Origin: Hymenobacter oligotrophus
GTDB lineage: Bacteria > Bacteroidota > Bacteroidia > Cytophagales > Hymenobacteraceae
Length of the DNA: 64,000 nt
Direction of reading: 5' to 3'
NCBI RefSeq assembly: GCF_003574965.1
Contig: NZ_CP032317.1
Location: 682,001 to 746,000 of the forward strand
Positions within the stretch are counted from its first letter, which is position 1; each line of letters opens with the position of its first letter. The notes beneath the pieces were generated by a model. That model worked only from the letters and a program-made list of their open reading frames with translations, did no database searches and was not told where the DNA came from. The position numbers were made by a program, and so were the translations under genes. Shown one piece after another: positions 45,363 through 52,513 of this stretch.

Positions 45363-45938
45363 GTGTTCACACCCCGTTTTTTCCGCCTCTTTGCTACCGC
45401 CGCCCTAGGTGTGGCGCTTTTTTCAGCCTGCGAAACCTCCAGGCAAAACTTCCCCGAGGGCAAAGGCCCCAACCGCCAGGTGGAGGAAAGCCTGCGCGTG
45501 CTCGATTCGCCCAACCGCCTGGTGGCCGTGGTGGAGGCCGGAAAAGTGGAGTACAAAGTGCCGCGCCAGCAGCTGATGGTAAACTTTACGCGGCAGTTTG
45601 GCGACGGCACCGTGGTGAACAGCGCCCAGGTGCGCAAGGTGCAAAGCTCGGCCAAGGAAAAGGCCTCGTATTTTCTGGTAGGCTTGGGCCTGCGCAACGG
45701 CATGTTCCGGGCCATGGCTATGCCGCTGGAGCTGACCACCGATAACGAGCTGTACCTGAGCTCGGCTACCGAACGCTACCTGTTGGAGGGCCGCGGCTGC
45801 CAGATGTGCTACTTCAACTTCAACCGCAGCGCCATTACCGGCTCCACGTGCGAGGACAACTCGGGCGGCGGCACCTGCGACCTGGAAATCAAGGAGAAGA
45901 ATACGTTTTTTCCCGCCACAGCCAACAACAGCCGATGA
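45363..45938 (+). CDS. Hypothetical lipoprotein
   Basis: 191 residues if started at the GTG at 45363. It has a lipoprotein signal (FFRLFATAALGVALFSACET, lipobox FSAC). The body is unrecognised and includes a Cys-rich region (GCQMCYFNFN, then CEDNSGGGTCDLE). It is only 14 bp after the M48 gene and shares its strand. Its stop overlaps the start of the next tiny gene by ATGA. Function not known; probably an envelope partner of the M48 protease by synteny. Confidence 0.6.
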   Translation: MFTPRFFRLFATAALGVALFSACETSRQNFPEGKGPNRQVEESLRVLDSPNRLVAVVEAGKVEYKVPRQQLMVNFTRQFGDGTVVNSAQVRKVQSSAKEKASYFLVGLGLRNGMFRAMAMPLELTTDNELYLSSATERYLLEGRGCQMCYFNFNRSAITGSTCEDNSGGGTCDLEIKEKNTFFPATANNSR

Positions 45939-46054
45939 GCCGCAAGTGGATTTTGCGCCTGACGCTGACGGCTTTGGCGTTGCTGGTGACAACCGACCGG
46001 CGCAAGAAGCCCGCGGCGCCACCGCCTCCGCCGCCCAAACCCGACCACGACTAA
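45935..46054 (+). CDS. 39-residue membrane-anchored proline-rich peptide
   Basis: The ATG at 45935 overlaps the preceding stop (ATGA). The product is MSRKWILRLTLTALALLVTT followed by a charged, proline-rich tail (RRKKPAAPPPPPPKPDHD). One hydrophobic segment and a poly-Pro tail suggest a small membrane protein. It could also be a short non-conserved ORF. Conservation in relatives would decide. Confidence 0.45.
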   Translation: MSRKWILRLTLTALALLVTTDRRKKPAAPPPPPPKPDHD

Positions 46055-46100
46055 ACGCAACGGCGGCCTGCCCTAGGTGGAGCAGGCCGCCGTTGCGTTT
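46053..46100. terminator. Terminator with CCTAGG in its loop
   Basis: A 19-bp perfect stem (46053-46071 and 46082-46100) has a 10-base loop that begins with CCTAGG (46072-46077). It separates the convergent M48 operon and alpha/beta hydrolase gene. Confidence 0.85.
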
Positions 46101-46112
46101 GGCAGGGCATAC

Positions 46113-46817
46113 TTACACGTTGGCCGCAGCGCCGGCAAACTCGCTGATGCGGCGGGCTAGGTCGCTCATATCGGCTCGCTCGAGGGGGTGCGGCGTATTG
46201 GGCAGCACATCGAAGGTGGCAGTGGGCAAATACATGGCAAATTGCCGCGAGGGCTCTACGCCGGCAGTTTTGTCGCCGTCGCCCACCAGCACCTGCACCG
46301 GAATGGCCAGCGCCGATAGGTTTAGCTCGTGCAGGGCCGGCGCGTTGCCCAGCTCTTGCATCATGGCGGCCGTGGAGGTTACCACCGCCTGCCAGTTGCC
46401 GGGGCCGTGGGTGCGCTGCAAGTGCTCCACAAACTGCGGCACTTTGGCTTGCATTTTTTCCGCATCCAGCATTTGCACCTCCTGGGCCGCCACCTCCGGC
46501 GACCAATCGAATTTGGTACCCAGGGTGGTGATGGAACGAATGCGGCCCGGGTCGGACACGGCGCTCAGAATGGCCGCGTAGCCGCCCATGCTGTAGCCAA
46601 ACACGTGCACGTTGTCGAGCTGGTGCTCGGCCAAAAAGTAGCTTACCTCGGCGGCAAAGTGCGTCATGTTGAACTGCTCGGGGTGCAGCTCGCGCCCGCC
46701 GTGGCCGGCGAACGAGAAGGATTGCACGGCGAAATCGGCAGCAAGGCGCTGGGCCAGGGGCGCAAGCTGAGCCGCCGAACCTAGGGCGCCGTGGAGTAGC
46801 AGGAGGGTAGGTTTCAT
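46113..46817 (-). CDS. Alpha/beta hydrolase
   Basis: 234 residues from ATG 46817 (MKPTLLLLHGALGS). It has the oxyanion LLLLHGALGSAAQL, FAGHGGREL, the nucleophile elbow FGYSMGGYAA (Ser) and a catalytic acid/His pair in the later VLVGDGDKTA and PNTPHPLER. This is a complete small hydrolase with no signal peptide. Substrate unknown. Single minus-strand gene. Confidence 0.87.
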   Translation of the reverse strand: MKPTLLLLHGALGSAAQLAPLAQRLAADFAVQSFSFAGHGGRELHPEQFNMTHFAAEVSYFLAEHQLDNVHVFGYSMGGYAAILSAVSDPGRIRSITTLGTKFDWSPEVAAQEVQMLDAEKMQAKVPQFVEHLQRTHGPGNWQAVVTSTAAMMQELGNAPALHELNLSALAIPVQVLVGDGDKTAGVEPSRQFAMYLPTATFDVLPNTPHPLERADMSDLARRISEFAGAAANV

Positions 46818-46831
46818 GATGGCAATAAACG

Positions 46832-46865
46832 ATTGTAGCGCGGACTGCAAAGCCCGCGCTACAAT
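46832..46865. repeat. REP-like hairpin (ATTGTAGCGCGG ... CCGCGCTACAAT)
   Basis: 12-nt perfect arms at 46832-46843 and 46854-46865 belong to the same GTAGCG/CGCTAC family as the copies near 2691, 15442 and 51140. It lies between two minus-strand genes. Confidence 0.65.
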
Positions 46866-46889
46866 TGCGCCAAATTTGGGCGCGGCTGC

Positions 46890-48272
46890 TTAGTTGCCCG
46901 TAACCTCGCCGGCCAACTTGCCTAGGTCGATGCCATCGAAGGTGCCCGAGGTCATCATCAGCAAGTTGGTGTTCTGCCAGTTTTGCTCCTGCAGAAAGTC
47001 GGCCAGCTTGCGGCTGTCGGTAAACACGCGCAAATCGGCGCGGTGGAAAGCCTCGGCCACTTGCAGGTCGCTGAGCGGGGGTAGGCGCTTGTGCGCCAGC
47101 ACCTGCGGGTTGAAGTACACCACGGCCACATCGGGCGCGTCGAAAGTGCCTTCGTACTGCGGCAGAAAATCGGGGTTGAGCGAGCTAAACGTGTGCAATT
47201 CCAGGCAAGCAATCAGGCGGCGCTGCGGAAATTGTTTCTTGAGCGCGGCTGAGGTCGCCTTCAGTTTCGAGGGCGCGTGGGCAAAGTCCTTGTACACCAC
47301 CGAAGTAGCGCCTTGCTTTACCAGCTCGAGGCGGCGGGCCGCGCCCTTAAACGTGGCCACGGCTTCGTAAAAGTCTTTGCCCTTGATGCCGAGCTGCTTG
47401 CACACTTCCTTGGCCGCCGAAATGTTACGCAGGTTGTGTTCGCCAAACACTTGCATGGGCACCAGCTCGTCTTTCTTGGTGATGAGCGACGTGACGCCGT
47501 TTTTAATCACGTGCTCGTGCGGGCCGTAGCCCACGTATTTCACGTCGGGATTCGAGGGCACGCTTACCAGTTGCGCCTGCTCGTCGTCGCGGTCGTAAAT
47601 GAGCACGCCGGCTTTGGGCGTCATGCGGGCAAAAATGGCAAACTGCTCGCGGTAGTTTTCTTCTGTCGGGAACACGTTGATGTGGTCCCAGCTGATGCCC
47701 GAAATAACCCCGATGTGGTGCTGGTAGAGGTGAAACTTGGGCCGGCGGTCGACGGGCGACGATAGGTATTCGTCGCCTTCGATGATGATGATGGGCGCGT
47801 CGTCGGTCAGTTTCACCATCAAATCAAACCCCTCGAGCTGGGCACCCACGGCGTAGTCGAACTTGCGGCCGTGGTGGCGCAGCACGTGCAGGATGATGCT
47901 GGTGATGCTGGTTTTGCCGTGCGAGCCGCCAATTACCACGCGCTGCTTGTCCTTCGAGGCTTCGTAAATGAACTCGGGGAAGGAGAAGATGCGCAAGCCC
48001 AGCTCCTGGGCCCGGTGCAACTCGGGGTTGTCGGGGCGGGCGTGCATGCCCACAATCACCGCGTCGAGCTCGTCGGTAACGCGGCCGGCATCCCAGCCCG
48101 TTTGCTCGGGCAATAGGCCGGCTTGCTGCAAGCGGGTACGCGCCGGATCGAAAATCTCGTCGTCGGAGCCGGTTACGTGTACGCCTTGGCGGTGCAGGGC
48201 CAAGGCCAGGTTGTGCATAATGCTGCCGCCCACCGCAATGAGGTGGACGCGCCGATAAGTTGGTAAAGCCAT
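46890..48272 (-). CDS. mpl: UDP-N-acetylmuramate:tripeptide ligase (Mpl-like Mur ligase)
   Basis: 460 residues from ATG 48272. Opening VHLIAVGGSIMHNLALAL fits Mpl rather than MurC. The P-loop is VVIGGSHGKTSITSII, then IIEGDEYLSSP, GVISGISWDHINVFPT and GEHNLRNISAAKEVC. Mpl joins recycled murein tripeptide to UDP-MurNAc in peptidoglycan recycling. The last domain has HAPSKLKATSAALK. Single gene; it is divergent from dnaB, whose start lies about 200 bp away. Confidence 0.85.
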   Translation of the reverse strand: MALPTYRRVHLIAVGGSIMHNLALALHRQGVHVTGSDDEIFDPARTRLQQAGLLPEQTGWDAGRVTDELDAVIVGMHARPDNPELHRAQELGLRIFSFPEFIYEASKDKQRVVIGGSHGKTSITSIILHVLRHHGRKFDYAVGAQLEGFDLMVKLTDDAPIIIIEGDEYLSSPVDRRPKFHLYQHHIGVISGISWDHINVFPTEENYREQFAIFARMTPKAGVLIYDRDDEQAQLVSVPSNPDVKYVGYGPHEHVIKNGVTSLITKKDELVPMQVFGEHNLRNISAAKEVCKQLGIKGKDFYEAVATFKGAARRLELVKQGATSVVYKDFAHAPSKLKATSAALKKQFPQRRLIACLELHTFSSLNPDFLPQYEGTFDAPDVAVVYFNPQVLAHKRLPPLSDLQVAEAFHRADLRVFTDSRKLADFLQEQNWQNTNLLMMTSGTFDGIDLGKLAGEVTGN

Positions 48273-48479
48273 GCGGGCAGTAGGTGGTACGCTACACAAG
48301 GGCGGCTCAAATGCCGAGCCACAAAAGTAGCAAAGGCCGCGCGGGTCGGCTGCTACACCTGAGCTAATTGGCCAAAGTAGCGAAAACTCTGTCGGCAATC
48401 AACGTCGACAAATCAGCCCGCCGGGCGTAGTTTTGTAGCCCTTTTCTGGTACTTTCGGAATAAGTGGATCTGCCGCACG

Positions 48480-50096
48480 ATGATGGACGAAAGCAACAGC
48501 CGCGTTAAACAATTGGCCGCCAGGGCCCACAAGGCCTGGAACAAGCCCGTGGTAGCCACCAACCCAACCGGCAAGCTCCCTCCGCAGGCTCTCGACCTGG
48601 AGTCGGCCGTGCTGGGGGCACTGATGCTCGAGAAAGACGCCCTCACCAGCGTAATTGATATCCTGAAGCCCAAAAGCTTCTACAAGGAGGCGCACCAACA
48701 GATTTTTCAGGCCATTTTGTCGCTGTTCGACAAAACCGAGCCCATCGATATCCTGACGGTAACGCAGGAGCTGCGCGCCATGGGCGCCCTGGAAATGGCC
48801 GGCGGCCCGCAGTACGTAGCCTCGCTTACGTACCGCATTCAGTCGGCCGCCAACATCGAAACGCACGCCCGTATTATCACGGAGCATGCCATCAAGCGCG
48901 AGCTGATTTCCATTGCCTCCAACGTGCACCGCGACGCCTACGAGGACACAATGGACGTGTTTAACCTGCTCGACCAAACCGAGCAGGCGCTGTTTGAGGT
49001 GTCGGAATCGAACATTCGCAAGAACTTCGACGACATGCGCAGCCTGATGGGCAAAGCCATCAAGGAGCTGGAGGAGAAGAGCAAGCAAACCGGCGGCCTC
49101 ACGGGCGTAACCTCCGGCATGGTAGCCCTCGACCGCGTAACGTCGGGCTGGCAGAAGTCGGACTTGGTGATTATTGCGGCGCGCCCGGCCATGGGTAAAA
49201 CCGCTTTCGTGCTTTCCTGCATGCGCAACGCGGCCGTGCTCGATAAAAAAGCCGTTGCGTTCTTCTCGCTCGAAATGTCCTCCATTCAGCTGGTAAACCG
49301 TCTGATTTCAGCGGAAGCGGAGTTGGATTCGGAGAAGATCAAGAAGGGCAACCTGGCCGATTACGAGTGGCAGCAGCTTAACCACAAGATTGCCACGCTC
49401 TCGAACGCGCCTATTTTTATCGACGATACGCCCGGCTTGAGTATCCGCGAGCTGCGCACGAAGTGCCGCCGTCTGAAGTCGCACCACGACATTCAGATGA
49501 TCATCATCGACTACTTGCAGCTGATGACCGGCAACGGCGACGGCAAGCCCGGCGGCAACCGCGAACAGGAAATTGCCTCGATTTCGCGGGCGCTCAAAGG
49601 CATTGCCAAGGAGCTGAACATCCCGGTAATTGCCCTGTCGCAGCTTTCGCGTTCGGTAGAAACACGCGGCGGCGACAAACGCCCGCAGCTAAGCGACCTT
49701 CGCGAATCGGGCTCGATTGAGCAGGACGCCGACATGGTAATGTTCTTGTACCGCCCCGAGTACTACGGCATTACCGAAGACGAAATGGGCAACCCCACCC
49801 AAGGCGTGGGCGAGGTAATCATTGCCAAGCACCGTAACGGCGGCCTTGACACCATTCCGCTGAAGTTTATCGGCCGCTTCACCAAGTTCTCGGACCTCGA
49901 CAGCGGCGGCTTTGCGCCCGAAGCGGCCAACTACAATACCGGCCAGCTGCCCGCCAGCAACTTCGATAGCAGCTTCGACGACGACCCGGGCTTCGCGCCG
50001 AACACCATCCGGTTGGGCTCGCGCATGAACGACCTAGGTGCCCCGCCGCAACCTTTCCCGAAGAGCAACTTCGGCAACGAGGACCCGCCGTTCTAG
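48480..50096 (+). CDS. dnaB: Replicative DNA helicase DnaB
   Basis: 538 residues; start at ATG 48480 or 48483 (tandem ATGATG). The N-terminal helical domain starts DLESAVLGALMLEKDAL. The RecA-like core has Walker A ARPAMGKTAFVLSC, Walker B MIIIDYLQLM and the C-terminal QLSRSVETRGGDKRP and SDLRESGSIEQDADMVMF. It opens the duplex ahead of the replisome as a hexamer. No intein is present. The C-terminal 60 residues are a Gly/Pro/Asp-rich tail with NFDSSFDDDPGFAPN. Confidence 0.95.
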   Translation: MMDESNSRVKQLAARAHKAWNKPVVATNPTGKLPPQALDLESAVLGALMLEKDALTSVIDILKPKSFYKEAHQQIFQAILSLFDKTEPIDILTVTQELRAMGALEMAGGPQYVASLTYRIQSAANIETHARIITEHAIKRELISIASNVHRDAYEDTMDVFNLLDQTEQALFEVSESNIRKNFDDMRSLMGKAIKELEEKSKQTGGLTGVTSGMVALDRVTSGWQKSDLVIIAARPAMGKTAFVLSCMRNAAVLDKKAVAFFSLEMSSIQLVNRLISAEAELDSEKIKKGNLADYEWQQLNHKIATLSNAPIFIDDTPGLSIRELRTKCRRLKSHHDIQMIIIDYLQLMTGNGDGKPGGNREQEIASISRALKGIAKELNIPVIALSQLSRSVETRGGDKRPQLSDLRESGSIEQDADMVMFLYRPEYYGITEDEMGNPTQGVGEVIIAKHRNGGLDTIPLKFIGRFTKFSDLDSGGFAPEAANYNTGQLPASNFDSSFDDDPGFAPNTIRLGSRMNDLGAPPQPFPKSNFGNEDPPF

Positions 50097-50113
50097 TTGG
50101 TTAGTACCCATAA

Positions 50114-50149
50114 AAAAGCCGCTCATGAGGATACTCCTGAGCGGCTTTT
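50114..50149 (+). terminator. Terminator after dnaB
   Basis: 12-bp arms AAAAGCCGCTCA / TGAGCGGCTTTT (50114-50125, 50138-50149) with T-rich downstream bases lie 17 bp past the dnaB stop. CCTAGG (50161) follows. Confidence 0.85.
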
Positions 50150-50167
50150 CTTGTTAGGCACCTAGGG

Positions 50168-51034
50168 TTACTTGGCCGTGAGGGCGCAGTCAAGAGCGGG
50201 CGCCTGTGCGGGTACATGGTCGCGGCCAACTACGGCAAACACACGCTGCCCCGCTTGGGCTTTAGCCGCAAGTGTGCGGTACATGTACAAGTTGCGGAAC
50301 TCGCTGGAGGCCCGGTTCACCTCGTTGGTAAACTTGCCGCCGGTGTTCGCCGAGGTATCGGCAGGGTCGAACCAAGCCGAGGGCGCTTCCCACCAATTGG
50401 TGCCGTCGTTCCAGTGCTTTTTGTAAGCGGCTTCCAGTTCGGCCACGCTCCGGATTACCTGATCGGAGCCCGGTAGCATTTGGGCGCTTTTTACCAGCAA
50501 GGCTTCCATGGCTTTGGTTATCTGCTCCTGGGTAGAACCGGTGCGGGTGCGCAGACGCTGGGCCTCGCGCAGCATGTAAAACAGCTTTAGCCGCTCTAGG
50601 TCGATTTTGCTCTTCAGATACTGATACTCCGCTACCGGGTTGTCGAGCGACTCCACGGGCAAGTTGTGCTGCTTGGCCAAAAAGCGCACGTAGCCCGACT
50701 CGCCGTACTTGCTGATGGTAGCGGCTGCGGTGCTGTCGATGCCGCGGTTAGGGCCTTCGTAGAACACCACCGTTGGCTTGGCGCTTTCAAAAGCCTGCTT
50801 AATAAGCGCGAACTGCTGGTGGGTGGTTTGCTGCGAGTGTTCGGCACCAAAGTAATAGACGCTTCCCCCGTTGGCGGCTGCGCGCGTGTACGTCCATTGT
50901 TTGGGTTTGTCTTTCTGCCCATAACCTATGAGCTGCTTATCGCAGGGGCTAGGTGCTAACGAACTTTGTTGAGCCTGGGCAATGCTGGCAGTAGCCAACA
51001 GCGCTGTAATCAAAAAGAGGTGAGGGAGGTGCAT
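50168..51034 (-). CDS. Secreted TraB/GumN-like hypothetical protein
   Basis: 288 residues from ATG 51034. A signal peptide (HLFLITALLATASIAQAQ) is cut after AQAQ. Distant TraB/ChaN-like motifs are visible: VYYFGAEHSQQTTH (GxxH-type), TVVFYEGP and the terminal FAVVGRDHVPAQAPAL. The centre is helical. TraB-like proteins are putative metal-dependent proteases or heme-binding proteins, but the match is by motif only. The gene stands alone on the minus strand. Confidence 0.5.
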   Translation of the reverse strand: MHLPHLFLITALLATASIAQAQQSSLAPSPCDKQLIGYGQKDKPKQWTYTRAAANGGSVYYFGAEHSQQTTHQQFALIKQAFESAKPTVVFYEGPNRGIDSTAAATISKYGESGYVRFLAKQHNLPVESLDNPVAEYQYLKSKIDLERLKLFYMLREAQRLRTRTGSTQEQITKAMEALLVKSAQMLPGSDQVIRSVAELEAAYKKHWNDGTNWWEAPSAWFDPADTSANTGGKFTNEVNRASSEFRNLYMYRTLAAKAQAGQRVFAVVGRDHVPAQAPALDCALTAK

Positions 51035-51139
51035 GGCTAACGGAGGATAGATTTCGGTAGCAAGATTTGGAATTATGCTACACGGCGAAATCACATATGC
51101 ATGTGTACTTCAGCAGCATGTGGAGGAGCCCAAAACAGC

Positions 51140-51174
51140 AGCGCCTGGCTTGCTACGCGAGCAAGCCAGGCGCT
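51140..51174. terminator. Hairpin after PepSY gene (REP-family end)
   Basis: A 15-bp perfect stem AGCGCCTGGCTTGCT / AGCAAGCCAGGCGCT (51140-51154, 51160-51174) lies 20 bp past the PepSY stop. The right end GCGCTACAT matches the REP-like family. Confidence 0.65.
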
Positions 51175-51194
51175 ACATTTATAAAACCAGGAGA

Positions 51195-52433
51195 CTACGC
51201 GGTGGCAGTAGCCATTTGCTTGCGCTGCTTCTTGCGCTCTTTCTTTAGGCGGTTCAGCCACAGAATTACGCCCGTAACCGGGAACGTTACGCCCAGCACG
51301 CACACTACCAAAGCAATAATTTTGGAGGGCATGCCGTAGATGGCGCCGGTATGCACGGGCTTGAAAGTGCGCCGTACGCGCTGGCCCAGGTTGCGGTCCT
51401 CGAAAGCGAGTTTACCTAGGGGGCGGCCGGTGTATTGATCGAGGTACAGCTCGTCGGTGGCGCCTTCGTAGGCGGCGTTGGCGGTGGTGGTCATTACGCG
51501 CACGGCTTCGGCCGAGTCTTTGGGCATGGCAATGGCATACGACAGCGCGTTGGGTACCTGCTGCTGCGCTACAACGTAGGCTTGGTTGAAGCCCAGCTTG
51601 CCACCATCGGCTACCAATTCCGACTTGGGTGCTTCGGGGCCTTTGGGGTCGGAGTTGGTAACGGCGAAGATGCCATTGTTGAACCACTCAAACGACCACG
51701 CCAAACCCGTGAAGGCAAACACGAACAAGAACAAGGCCGAGTAAAAGCCCAGCACAATGTGCAAATCGTGGTTGAGGCGCTTCCAGCTGGCATCCCATTT
51801 CACGGTAAGGCGCTGCTTTAGCACTTTGCCCGTGGCCGGGAACCACAGCACCAAGCCCGTAACAATGATGAACAAGAACATCAGCGTGCTCGTGCCCACA
51901 ATCAGCTTGCCCACGGGGCCGCCCACCATGCCGCGGTGCAGCGCCATCATGGAGTAGAAGAAGGTTTCGCGGTACACGTAGGGGCCTATCACGGCGCCGG
52001 TGTAAGGGTTCACGAAATAAACCGGGCCGCGGCCGCCTTCGCCACCGCCTTTGCCGCCTTTTTCGCCCTTGCCGTCTTTGGGGCCGGCTTGGGGCTTCTC
52101 GCCGCCTTGGGCAGCGCGCGCGGCACCCTCCTTACCGCCGTCTTTGCCGCCGGGGCCGCCCGCCAGGTTTACCTCGGCGGTGCGCATGGGGTCGGCGTAG
52201 AGCTTGATGCTGGCCACCTTGGCTTTGGGCACCTGGGCCTGCACGGCAGCTACCATTTGCTCGGGCGCGAGGCGTTGGGCGCCGGGCTGCGTTACGAAGT
52301 AGCGCTCGGGGTGCAGGGCTTGCTCGAGTTCTTTCTCGAACACGAGCACGGCGCCCGTAAAGCACACAACGGCAATAACCAGCCCCGATACAAGGCTGAG
52401 GTACAAGTGAATGTTGCGGAAAAGGACCTTCAT
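51195..52433 (-). CDS. PepSY-associated TM helix domain protein (siderophore-uptake partner)
   Basis: 412 residues from ATG 52433. Four membrane helices: LYLSLVSGLVIAVVCFTGAV, one around KLIVGTSTLMFLFIIVTGLV, VLGFYSALFLFVFAFTGLAW and LVVCVLGVTFPVTGVIL. A periplasmic PepSY-like region lies between helices 1 and 2. It contains an unusual Gly/Lys-rich low-complexity insert of about 45 residues (GGPGGKDGGKEG then KGGKGGGEGGRG). Proteins of this class (FoxB/PiuB-like) accompany ferric-siderophore TonB receptors and probably reduce iron. The TonB receptor gene is 80 bp upstream. Confidence 0.88.
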   Translation of the reverse strand: MKVLFRNIHLYLSLVSGLVIAVVCFTGAVLVFEKELEQALHPERYFVTQPGAQRLAPEQMVAAVQAQVPKAKVASIKLYADPMRTAEVNLAGGPGGKDGGKEGAARAAQGGEKPQAGPKDGKGEKGGKGGGEGGRGPVYFVNPYTGAVIGPYVYRETFFYSMMALHRGMVGGPVGKLIVGTSTLMFLFIIVTGLVLWFPATGKVLKQRLTVKWDASWKRLNHDLHIVLGFYSALFLFVFAFTGLAWSFEWFNNGIFAVTNSDPKGPEAPKSELVADGGKLGFNQAYVVAQQQVPNALSYAIAMPKDSAEAVRVMTTTANAAYEGATDELYLDQYTGRPLGKLAFEDRNLGQRVRRTFKPVHTGAIYGMPSKIIALVVCVLGVTFPVTGVILWLNRLKKERKKQRKQMATATA

Positions 52434-52513
52434 GGGAGTGCGGCGCCTGATACGCCGAACCCACCGAACCAAACTGGCCCGATGGGTTGCGGTATCAACA
52501 AAAGTGTAGCTGA

